Part shown: piece by piece, positions 8,127-14,781 of the stretch
Numbering within the stretch: the stretch's first letter is position 1
How the letters are laid out: the number at the start of each line of letters is the position of its first letter
Source: Chlorobiaceae bacterium
GTDB taxonomy: Bacteria > Bacteroidota > Ignavibacteria > UBA10030 > SZUA-254
Assembly (NCBI GenBank): GCA_013824245.1
Contig: PNNN01000039.1
Coordinates: forward strand, 1-64,000
Direction: 5' to 3'
Length of the DNA: 64,000 nt
Notes under the pieces: generated by a model
Told to the model about the DNA's origin: nothing
Seen by the model: the letters and a program-made list of their open reading frames with translations, nothing else
Database searches by the model: none
Program-made: the position numbers and the translations under genes

Positions 8127-9077
8127 ATGAAAATAGGAATTATTGGCGGCGGCAACATCGGTGGTGTGTTGGTGCAGGAAATAGTGCGACGAAAGCTTGC
8201 ACGATATGTCAGTCTCGTAGACGTGAAAGCACCCGATCTATCAAAAGGTAAATGTCTGGATATCTCAGAAGGTTTGCCGATCATATCATCCGACGTGGTG
8301 GTTGAAGGAGCGAAAGAGTACGATGTTATAGCCGGTGCAGATTTGGTTATCAATACAGCAGGTGTGCCGCGTGCAGCCCGCCCTGATGGCACCATTCCCA
8401 CGCGGGAAGAATTGTTGGCGACCAATTTAAAGATCACCGATGCAGTGAGCGAAGGTATATCAAAATTCTGCCCGAAGGCGATTATCATTTCGATTGCCAA
8501 TCCATTGGATGCTATCGTTTATCGACTCAACATGAATTTGAAACCGCCACGCGAAAAAGTTATGGGTATGGCAGGAGTGTTAGATTCGGCGCGATACAGA
8601 TATTTCGTAGCTAAAGAAATTGGCGTAAGCGTTGAAAACATTGAAGCAATGGTTCTTGGCGGTCACGGCGATGATATGTTACCTATCCGTTCGGCATGCC
8701 GTGTAGGCGGAATGCCGGTGGAAAAGTTTATTGCTCCTGAAAAACTTGATGCTATCGAAGCTCGCACGAGGCAGGCAGGCGGCGAGGTAGTTAAGTTGTT
8801 GGGCAGCGGCTCGGCATTTGTTTCTCCGGCATGGGCGGCGTTGGAGATGGCAGAAGCGATTATTTTTGATAAGAAAAAAATAATGCCGGTCTGCACATTG
8901 CTCAATGGTGAGTATGGCGTTAATGGTTTATTTATCGGCGTGCCGGTAATATTAGGCGCCAAGGGTATTGAAAAAATCATCACTATGGATTTGACTGACA
9001 AAGAAAAAGAAGCATTTGCCAAGTCTGTTGCGTCGGTAAAGAAATCGAGCGATGAAGTTCTGGCATTTGCGAAATAA
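8127..9077 (+). CDS. mdh: NAD-dependent malate dehydrogenase (LDH-like type)
   Basis: This 316-residue enzyme interconverts malate and oxaloacetate with NAD(H). The N-terminal Rossmann motif GIIGGGNIGG (4-13) with D32 at the end of strand 2 indicates NAD rather than NADP. The substrate-loop arginines lie in GVPRAARPDGTIPTREE, and catalytic H180 is in GGHGDD. It resembles the LDH-like malate dehydrogenases of Chlorobi. The substrate loop is a few residues longer than the common GxPRKPGMTR form, so specificity should be read with care. The ribosome site AAAGGAG is excellent. Its place between hdrB and hdrA, with an NAD-linked HydB subunit in the same locus, suggests that the malate/oxaloacetate pair is coupled to the NADH produced or used by the complex (inference). 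Confidence 0.93.
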   Translation: MKIGIIGGGNIGGVLVQEIVRRKLARYVSLVDVKAPDLSKGKCLDISEGLPIISSDVVVEGAKEYDVIAGADLVINTAGVPRAARPDGTIPTREELLATNLKITDAVSEGISKFCPKAIIISIANPLDAIVYRLNMNLKPPREKVMGMAGVLDSARYRYFVAKEIGVSVENIEAMVLGGHGDDMLPIRSACRVGGMPVEKFIAPEKLDAIEARTRQAGGEVVKLLGSGSAFVSPAWAALEMAEAIIFDKKKIMPVCTLLNGEYGVNGLFIGVPVILGAKGIEKIITMDLTDKEKEAFAKSVASVKKSSDEVLAFAK

Positions 9078-9145
9078 ATTAGCTGCAGATGTTAAATGAT
9101 TAATTAACACGTGGCTGAAAGCAATTCATAATAAAATGATAAACT

Positions 9146-9179
9146 GTCCCGCACCGGATATAAACAAATGGTGCGGGAC
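9146..9179. terminator. GC-rich hairpin between mdh and hdrA
   Basis: GTCCCGCACC (9146-9155) pairs with GGTGCGGGAC (9170-9179) around a 14-base loop, ending 19 bases before hdrA. There is no T-tract after it, so it is more likely an mRNA processing or stability element, or a leaky terminator, than a full stop. Confidence 0.45.
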
Positions 9180-9198
9180 CGATTAATGGAGAATTTTT

Positions 9199-10071
9199 AT
9201 GTCACAGAATGGTCAACAGCAAAACGGTCAAACAAAAATTGGCGTATACATCTGTCATTGCGGCGTGAATATATCTGCAACCGTTAACATTGCCGCTCTG
9301 CGCGAGTTTATTGCAAAGGCGCCTAACGTTGCGATTGCGCGTGATTACAAATTTATGTGTTCCGATCCGGGGCAGGATTTAATAAAACAAGACATAAAAA
9401 AATTAGGAGTTAACCGTGTTGTGGTTGCCGCATGTTCTCCATTAATGCACGAGCTTACGTTCCGGCTTGCAGCCGAAGCAGGCGGATTGAATAGATATCT
9501 GGTACAAATTGCTAACATTCGTGAACATTGCTCGTGGATACACGATAATCGCGATGAGGCGACACATAAAGCAAAAGCGCTTGTAAATGCAGCGGTAAGC
9601 CGCGTTGCTCTTCACGAACCGTTGGAAATTAGTAAAGCTAAGATCAACAAAAACACTCTTATTGTTGGTGGCGGCATCGCCGGTATTCAAGCCGCACTCG
9701 AAATTGCAAACGCCGGTTATCATGTCTATTTGGTTGAAAAGGAACCGACTATCGGCGGGCGAATGGGTCAATTCGATAAAACATTCCCTACGCTGGATTG
9801 CGCCGCCTGTATTCTCACACCCAAAATGGTTTCAGTGGGTCATAGAAAAGATATAACTCTTATGACATATTCTGAAGTTGAAAGTATGAGCGGTTTCATT
9901 GGAAATTTTAAAATCAAAGTGCGTAAGAAAGCCCGATATGTTGACACTGATAAATGTACAGGTTGCGGTCAATGTTGGAGCAATTGTCCTGCAACAAGGA
10001 TTCCCTCCGGCAGATCTATATTAATAGGCGGAAAACTTGTGAACGAAAATGTAACGCGACCACAGGATTGA
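9199..10071 (+). CDS. hdrA: N-terminal half of split HdrA (flavin/[4Fe-4S] subunit)
   Basis: HdrA is the FAD-containing bifurcating subunit of heterodisulfide reductase and is normally ~650 residues. This protein has only 290. It contains the HdrA N-terminal domain with its cysteines (C19, C21, C54, C79, C111), the FAD-binding motif GGGIAG (157-162), the HdrA signature CAACILTPKM (201-210) and the first inserted ferredoxin cluster C253-C256-C259-C263, then stops ~27 residues later. The remainder, beginning at the equivalent point, is the C-terminal part of the gene at 16630. The stop is not at a sequence scar, and both halves keep all key residues, so this is a true split gene rather than decay. 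Shine-Dalgarno GGAGAA precedes the ATG. Confidence 0.9.
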   Translation: MSQNGQQQNGQTKIGVYICHCGVNISATVNIAALREFIAKAPNVAIARDYKFMCSDPGQDLIKQDIKKLGVNRVVVAACSPLMHELTFRLAAEAGGLNRYLVQIANIREHCSWIHDNRDEATHKAKALVNAAVSRVALHEPLEISKAKINKNTLIVGGGIAGIQAALEIANAGYHVYLVEKEPTIGGRMGQFDKTFPTLDCAACILTPKMVSVGHRKDITLMTYSEVESMSGFIGNFKIKVRKKARYVDTDKCTGCGQCWSNCPATRIPSGRSILIGGKLVNENVTRPQD

Positions 10072-10081
10072 GCGATATCCG

Positions 10082-10459
10082 ATGATGCTATTATCTTCCA
10101 TCAGCGAAATTCTTCAGTGCGAGTTATTCTCGGGGAAAGAGCAATTTAATCTTCCGATAGAATTTGGTTGTGCTTCCGATTTGATGAGCGATGTTCTCGC
10201 CTTTTCACAATCTGGTGCGCTTTTGCTAACAGGATTGGTGAACATACAAACAATTCAAACCGCACACATTGCGGAGATTAATGCTGTGATATTTGTTCGG
10301 GGTAAAAAGCCGGATTCTAAAATGATTGCACTTGCAACGGAAAAAAAGATACCGCTTTTAGGAACACGATTCTCGATGTATGAAGCTTGCGGTATTTTGT
10401 ATAAGACGGGACTTGTTCCAACGATGGAATGTTTGAAGTGCGAAGGCGATAATGGATAA
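10082..10459 (+). CDS. DRTGG-domain protein (first copy)
   Basis: This 125-residue protein matches the small DRTGG-type domain proteins that accompany bifurcating [FeFe] hydrogenase operons. Visible signs are GCASDLMSDVLAF, GALLLTGLVNIQTIQTA and the ILYKTGLVPTMECLKC end. The domain is also known from phosphotransacetylase and CBS proteins and is thought to be regulatory and ligand-binding. It contains no catalytic motif. A paralogue lies at 12212. It starts 10 bases after hdrA-N and overlaps the next gene by 8 bases. The C-terminal CLKC pair could bind a metal. Family placement is fairly secure; function is not known. Confidence 0.8.
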   Translation: MMLLSSISEILQCELFSGKEQFNLPIEFGCASDLMSDVLAFSQSGALLLTGLVNIQTIQTAHIAEINAVIFVRGKKPDSKMIALATEKKIPLLGTRFSMYEACGILYKTGLVPTMECLKCEGDNG

Positions 10460-10877
10460 TACGTTTTTACAAACTTTTAAAATTCAAGGAGGGAATATTT
10501 ATAATGCCGGAAAAGCTTCGACAGAAATTAAAGCGATTCTGAAACAGCTCGGCATCAATGCAAAGATAGTCAGGCGTGTTGCAATAGCGTCTTACGAAGC
10601 TGAAATGAATGTTGTGATGTATGCCAAACAGGCAACCTTAAAATTTGAAGTTTCACCATCACAAATATCGATAACTGTTGAAGATGAAGGACCCGGTATA
10701 CCGGATGTCGGCTTAGCGATGCAGGAAGGATATTCAACTGCAACGCCAGAGATGCGCGAGATGGGCTTCGGCGCTGGAATGGGTTTACCGAACATAAAAA
10801 AAAACTCTGATTATTTAAAAATTGAATCTATATTGGGCAAGGGAACAAAAGTTACGATAACATTGAATGTTAACTGA
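10452..10877 (+). CDS. RsbW-like GHKL ATPase/serine kinase
   Basis: This 141-residue stand-alone ATPase of the anti-sigma-factor kinase type has N box EAEMNVVMYA, G1 box EDEGPGIPD and G2 box GFGAGMGLPNI. There is no HisKA domain, so it would phosphorylate a protein partner on Ser/Thr or bind it, as RsbW and SpoIIAB do. Such proteins recur beside HydABC hydrogenase genes, where their job is unproven. It overlaps the DRTGG gene by 8 bases and is 3 bases from the next gene, indicating tight co-translation. No anti-anti-sigma (STAS) partner is present in the window. Confidence 0.85.
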   Translation: MDNTFLQTFKIQGGNIYNAGKASTEIKAILKQLGINAKIVRRVAIASYEAEMNVVMYAKQATLKFEVSPSQISITVEDEGPGIPDVGLAMQEGYSTATPEMREMGFGAGMGLPNIKKNSDYLKIESILGKGTKVTITLNVN

Positions 10878-10880
10878 ACG

Positions 10881-12215
10881 ATGTACGGAGAATTCCATAC
10901 TATAAAATTTGTCTCTGAATTGTGTGATGGTCACATGCATTGTATGCGGATATGTCCAACACAAGCTATTCGTGTCCGAAATAAAAAAGCATTGCTGCTC
11001 GAAGATCGATGCATAGATTGCGGTGAATGCGTGCGTGTTTGTCCAAACAACGCAATTATCGCCATGACAAGTTCGTTCAAAGATTTTTCAAAATTTAAAT
11101 ATACAATCGCGCTGCCTTCTCCTGCATTCTATGCTCAATTCGGAAAAGATACAACTCCGTCTCTGATACTCGAAGCATTTAAAAAAATTGGATTCGACGA
11201 TGCATACGATGTTGCTTGTGCTTCAGAAGCTGTTAGCATCGCTATTCAGGAATATCTTGATACAAATAAATCTCCGAGACCGTTAATCTCATCATTTTGT
11301 CCTGCCATTGTGCAGTTAATCCAAATTCGATATCCGAATCTATTAGATCATCTCATTCCAATAGAATCGCCAATGGAAATCGCTGCGCGCGAAGCAAAAA
11401 ATTTAAAGATGAAAGAAACCGGACTCAAAGCAAGCGAAATAGGCGCAATTTATATTACGCCCTGTCCCGCGAAAATGCTAACCATTAAAAATCCATTACG
11501 AAAGAAACATTCCTTCATCGATGGTGCAATTGCAATGCACGATATCTATCCTACTTTGCTTCAAGCCATTGCTCAATCTAACGGAAGTAATGATTTTAAA
11601 GAGGTGCAAGGGCTGGGACTTGGATGGCCTATAGTTGGCGGGCAAGTTGCATGTTTGAAAGCTGAGGATTGTCTTGCGGTTGGCGGCATAACCGATTCTG
11701 TGCGGATTCTTGAAGATATCGAAAACGATAAACTCAAAAACATTCAATATGTTGAGTGTCATTCTTGTCCAACCGCTTGTGTTGGAGGAACCTTGGCTGT
11801 TGAAAATCCATATATCGCCAGAGGCAGAGTACTTCGGATGGTGAAAAAATACGGATCAACTCCGTGTCAGGATAGAGAAAAAATTCGTGGATTATACCAA
11901 AAGAACTTTTTCTCACTGACAGGTAAAATTCCGCCTCACCCCGTACAACCGCTTGATGAAGAGATATCCAAGGCGATAGAGAAAATGCAGAAGAAGCAAG
12001 GCATTCACGATAAACTTCCGAAAATAGATTGCGGTGCCTGCGGTTCACCAACCTGTTTGTCGTTTGCAGAAGATGTGGTATTAGAGCGCGTAACACTCGA
12101 CGATTGCATCTTTGTTGCAATTAAAAAATTTGAAAAATTATCGAGCGAATTGCTTGAAACGGTTCTTCGACATAGTGAAAAAATAGACAGCAACATTGAA
12201 ATAATAACATCATGA
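10881..12215 (+). CDS. [FeFe]-hydrogenase-like iron-sulfur protein, probably regulatory
   Basis: The order in 444 residues is: an N-terminal ferredoxin pair, where the first set is C15-x2-H18-x2-C21-x3-C25 with a histidine replacing a cysteine and the second is C44-C47-C50-C54; a domain related to the [FeFe]-hydrogenase large subunit (about 70-335) with degenerate H-cluster motifs SSFCPAI, TPCPAK and ECHSCPTACVGG; a four-cysteine FeS domain (CGACGSPTC, near 380); and a helical tail. Catalytic hydrogenases have TSCCPxW, MPCxxKK and a CxGGC motif, so this member is unlikely to make H2. Homologues accompany HydABC operons and are thought to be sensors. The last 4 bases overlap the next DRTGG gene. 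Confidence 0.85.
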   Translation: MYGEFHTIKFVSELCDGHMHCMRICPTQAIRVRNKKALLLEDRCIDCGECVRVCPNNAIIAMTSSFKDFSKFKYTIALPSPAFYAQFGKDTTPSLILEAFKKIGFDDAYDVACASEAVSIAIQEYLDTNKSPRPLISSFCPAIVQLIQIRYPNLLDHLIPIESPMEIAAREAKNLKMKETGLKASEIGAIYITPCPAKMLTIKNPLRKKHSFIDGAIAMHDIYPTLLQAIAQSNGSNDFKEVQGLGLGWPIVGGQVACLKAEDCLAVGGITDSVRILEDIENDKLKNIQYVECHSCPTACVGGTLAVENPYIARGRVLRMVKKYGSTPCQDREKIRGLYQKNFFSLTGKIPPHPVQPLDEEISKAIEKMQKKQGIHDKLPKIDCGACGSPTCLSFAEDVVLERVTLDDCIFVAIKKFEKLSSELLETVLRHSEKIDSNIEIITS

Positions 12216-12556
12216 AACTAGAAACAATCGTAAATAAATTAGGATTAAGATTGCTCTGTTCTGAAAAAAAGCTTAAGCAGGAAATTACCGGTGGCTACGC
12301 AAGCGATTTACTGAGTAACGTAATTGCCCGCAGCAAACAAGGAGATGTTTGGGTGACAATGATGTCGCATGCCAATATTATTGCGGTTGCAGTTTTAAAA
12401 GACCTTGGTGGAATTATTATTACCGAAGGTCGGGAACCCGACACCGATACCATAAAAAAAGCGACGGAAGAACAGGTTCCGTTGATGCTTACAACATTAT
12501 CAACTTTTCAGGTTGTCGGAAAACTTTACGAGATGGGTATCCATCCCGGATCGTAA
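12212..12556 (+). CDS. DRTGG-domain protein (second copy)
   Basis: This 114-residue protein is a paralogue of the one at 10082, with GYASDLLSNVIARSKQGDVW, a variable VTMMSHANIIAVAVLKD segment and the end LYEMGIHPGS. It lacks the C-terminal cysteines of the first copy. It overlaps the preceding gene by ATGA and its stop overlaps the start of the PHP gene (TAATG), so the three are translationally coupled. As with the first copy a regulatory, ligand-binding role is likely but unproven. Having two copies flanking the [FeFe]-like protein is typical of HydABC-type loci. Confidence 0.82.
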   Translation: MKLETIVNKLGLRLLCSEKKLKQEITGGYASDLLSNVIARSKQGDVWVTMMSHANIIAVAVLKDLGGIIITEGREPDTDTIKKATEEQVPLMLTTLSTFQVVGKLYEMGIHPGS

Positions 12557-13293
12557 TGGCAAAAATTATCAGGGCAGATTTGCATGTGCATACATGCCTT
12601 TCGCCCTGTGGCGATTTAAAGATGACGCCACAAAATATTGTAGCAAGAGCTTTATATCATAACATAGACGTTATCGCAATCAGCGATCATAATACCGCGG
12701 AGAACATTCCGGCAGTTCTTCGCGCGGCTCACGGAACGCCGCTTATCGTGCTGCCCGGCATGGAAGTTTGCACGAGAGAAGAAGTTCATTTAGTAGCGCT
12801 CTTTGAAAATATTGAAGCGGTTTTTGAGATGCAAGCGAAAGTATACGATAAACTTCAAGGCAAAAATAACCCGGAAGTTTTCGGTATGCAGGTAATTGGA
12901 AATGAGTTCGATGAAGTGCTTGGCTTCAACGACAGACTCTTAATCGGTGCTGTTGATATGTCGATTGAGGAAGTTGTCAATAGAATCCATAAACTTAACG
13001 GACTAGCAATCGCCTCGCATATAGATCGCGATAGTTATAGTGTAATCGGTCAGTTAGGGTTTATTCCCGAGACTTTAAAATTCGATGCTTTGGAAATATC
13101 ATCAATGATGTCCATCGAAGAAGCGAAAAAGATTTATGCAGAGTACACTAAGTATCCATTTATTCAAAATTCAGACGCACACTTTATTGATCATATCGGC
13201 AAATGCACAACAGAATTTTTATTGGAAAAATCATCGTTTGATGAAATCAAAAAAGCCCTTAGAAATGAAAATGGTAGAAAGATAAAGGTTTGA
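12556..13293 (+). CDS. PHP-domain metal-dependent phosphoesterase-like protein
   Basis: This 245-residue protein starts at the ATG that overlaps the previous stop (TAATG). A longer in-frame extension upstream would lie inside the DRTGG gene and is rejected. Metal ligands of the PHP fold are in place: H10 and H12 (DLHVHTCLSPCGD), SDHNT, GMEV, an internal EVHLVALF histidine, ASHIDRD and the final NSDAH. PHP enzymes hydrolyse phosphate esters, for example of nucleotides or histidinol phosphate; this subfamily (TrpH-like) has no assigned substrate beside hydrogenases. It recurs in bifurcating hydrogenase operons, so it probably belongs to their regulatory or maturation kit. Confidence 0.85.
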   Translation: MAKIIRADLHVHTCLSPCGDLKMTPQNIVARALYHNIDVIAISDHNTAENIPAVLRAAHGTPLIVLPGMEVCTREEVHLVALFENIEAVFEMQAKVYDKLQGKNNPEVFGMQVIGNEFDEVLGFNDRLLIGAVDMSIEEVVNRIHKLNGLAIASHIDRDSYSVIGQLGFIPETLKFDALEISSMMSIEEAKKIYAEYTKYPFIQNSDAHFIDHIGKCTTEFLLEKSSFDEIKKALRNENGRKIKV

Positions 13294-13320
13294 CCCTCTT
13301 CCCTAGACTGGGATGAGGGT
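13293..13320. other. Intercistronic hairpin before the second GHKL ATPase gene
   Basis: ACCCTCTTCCC (13293-13303) and GGGATGAGGGT (13310-13320) pair with one T-T mismatch around a 6-base loop. It lies immediately upstream of the next start and ends without a T-tract. It may mark an mRNA processing point or modulate translation of the gene at 13331. Confidence 0.45.
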
Positions 13321-13330
13321 AAAAAAATGA

Positions 13331-13870
13331 ATGGAAGATTTATCTCTACATATTTTGGATATAGCAGAAAACTCGACCACAGCGGGCGCTAAAAATATTG
13401 AAATAATCATAACAGAAAATAACGAAAATGATCTACTTAAAATTGAAATTATCGACGATGGAAAAGGAATGACACCGGATCAAACGCAAAAAGCAACCGA
13501 CCCATTCTTTACAAGTCGGACAACACGACGTGTTGGACTCGGATTATCGCTTCTGAACCAGGCTGCCCAAATGGCAAATGGCTTGATGGAAATTCAATCG
13601 ATAAAAGGAAAAGGTACAAGAGTCAGTGCAACGTTCCAGTTGAGCCATGTCGACCGTCAACCGTTAGGGAATATGGCAGATACTATTATTGCGCTTATTA
13701 TCGCTAATCCAAATATTAACATAGTATATAAATATGAGCGTGATGATCATAAATTTGTATTGGACACGAGAGAAATTAAAGAAAAAATAAAAGGAATTAA
13801 CATTAATTCGACAAGCGTAATTTCTTTTGTTCGGCAGTATATTAAAGAAAACACAGAAAGTTTTTCATAA
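13331..13870 (+). CDS. GHKL ATPase (HATPase_c) of hydrogenase-operon type
   Basis: This 179-residue protein has a GHKL ATP-binding fold in its first ~110 residues: N box ILDIAENSTTAGA, G1 DDGKGMTPD, an FFTSR box and G2 RRVGLGLSLLNQ. There is no phospho-acceptor histidine. The remaining ~70 residues are a small alpha/beta tail found in members that sit just before hydC/nuoE in HydABC loci. It is a second, distinct ATPase besides the RsbW-like one. It follows the PHP gene after 37 bases and precedes hydC by 21. Its role is probably to phosphorylate or gate a partner in the operon; no partner can be named. Confidence 0.82.
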   Translation: MEDLSLHILDIAENSTTAGAKNIEIIITENNENDLLKIEIIDDGKGMTPDQTQKATDPFFTSRTTRRVGLGLSLLNQAAQMANGLMEIQSIKGKGTRVSATFQLSHVDRQPLGNMADTIIALIIANPNINIVYKYERDDHKFVLDTREIKEKIKGININSTSVISFVRQYIKENTESFS

Positions 13871-13891
13871 GTATTCGAGGAGATCAACATA

Positions 13892-14359
13892 ATGGAATTA
13901 AATGTTCAACAAAAAGCAGAGGAAATTGTCAATCGATGGAATTGTGCGCCTAGTAATGTGATTGAGATGATGCACGATATCCAGAACGAATTCAATTATT
14001 TACCCAAGGAACTTCTGTATGAAATATCAAATAAAGTGAATGTTCCAATTGCAAAAATTTATAATATCGCAACATTCTACAATGCCTTCAGTCTAAAACC
14101 TAAAGGAAGACATCGAGTTCATGTATGTATGGGAACGCCGTGTCATGCGCTTGGAGCTCCTCGCGTTGTTAGTGCCATAGAGCGGGAACTCGGGATTAAA
14201 TGCGGTGACACAACCCCGGATATGAAATACAGTCTTGACATTTGTGGATGTGTGGGAACTTGCGGTCTTGCCCCGGTAGTCATTATTGGAGACGATCTCT
14301 TTGGTCCGATAAAAGTCGATGGTGTCCCGCGATTACTCAAAAAATACGAATCTAAATAA
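13892..14359 (+). CDS. hydC: NuoE/HydC-type [2Fe-2S] subunit
   Basis: This 155-residue thioredoxin-fold ferredoxin has the four NuoE ligands C79, C84 (CMGTPC) and C120, C124 (CGCVGTC), preceded by the helical domain with the typical IYNIATFYNAF segment. The family passes electrons next to the NADH/FMN subunit in complex I and in bifurcating hydrogenases. Shine-Dalgarno GAGGAG is strong. It is followed by a separate thioredoxin-like [2Fe-2S] protein and then hydB, the standard HydC-x-HydB order of bifurcating hydrogenases. It most probably docks on the HydB-type subunit at 14782. Confidence 0.93.
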   Translation: MELNVQQKAEEIVNRWNCAPSNVIEMMHDIQNEFNYLPKELLYEISNKVNVPIAKIYNIATFYNAFSLKPKGRHRVHVCMGTPCHALGAPRVVSAIERELGIKCGDTTPDMKYSLDICGCVGTCGLAPVVIIGDDLFGPIKVDGVPRLLKKYESK

Positions 14360-14376
14360 TTAGAAGGAGCATTATT

Positions 14377-14760
14377 ATGCCACGGTTAAAAATCGAAGAT
14401 TTAGACAAAATCGCTGACCAGCAGCGTAGGAAAATGACCGTCAGAGAGGGCGGAGGTAAAGCAAAAATTACAGTTCACATGGGAACTTGCGGTATAGCAG
14501 CAGGTGCTCGGAATATCATGAGTACATTTTTAAAAGAAATCGAAGCACACAATGCTCATGACGTAATTCTTACTACTTCTGCATGTGCCGGTTTATGCAG
14601 CCGCGAACCTATGGCAACTGTTGAACTTGCTGGACAGGCGCCTGTAAAATATGTAGACCTAACAGAAGAAAAAGCAAAAAAGATTTTCGCAAGTCATGTC
14701 CTTCAGGGGAAATTAGTGCAGGATTATGCACTCTCTATTGGCAGCGAGCGAATACAATAA
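14377..14760 (+). CDS. Thioredoxin-like [2Fe-2S] ferredoxin-type accessory protein
   Basis: This 127-residue protein is related to the N-terminal domain of HydB/NuoF-like subunits. Cysteines C38 (MGTCGIAAGA), C70 and C74 (SACAGLCSREP) are visible, but the fourth ligand expected at about position 43 is alanine. A canonical four-cysteine cluster is therefore not possible without another ligand, a feature that I believe is usual in this subfamily. Its place between hydC and hydB is typical of HydABC operons. It may assist electron transfer or assembly of the NAD-binding module. Start and Shine-Dalgarno (AGAAGGAG) are clear. Confidence 0.85.
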   Translation: MPRLKIEDLDKIADQQRRKMTVREGGGKAKITVHMGTCGIAAGARNIMSTFLKEIEAHNAHDVILTTSACAGLCSREPMATVELAGQAPVKYVDLTEEKAKKIFASHVLQGKLVQDYALSIGSERIQ

Positions 14761-14781
14761 ATCCGAAGCAGGAGAAATAGA

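Noticed and set aside
10881-12215. Catalytic [FeFe] hydrogenase
   Set aside because: The three H-cluster motifs are degenerate and the protein matches the non-catalytic relatives that accompany HydABC operons.
12349-12555. 69-residue N-terminal extension of the PHP protein
   Set aside because: It lies entirely inside the DRTGG gene in another frame; the TAATG overlap start at 12556 begins right at the conserved domain.
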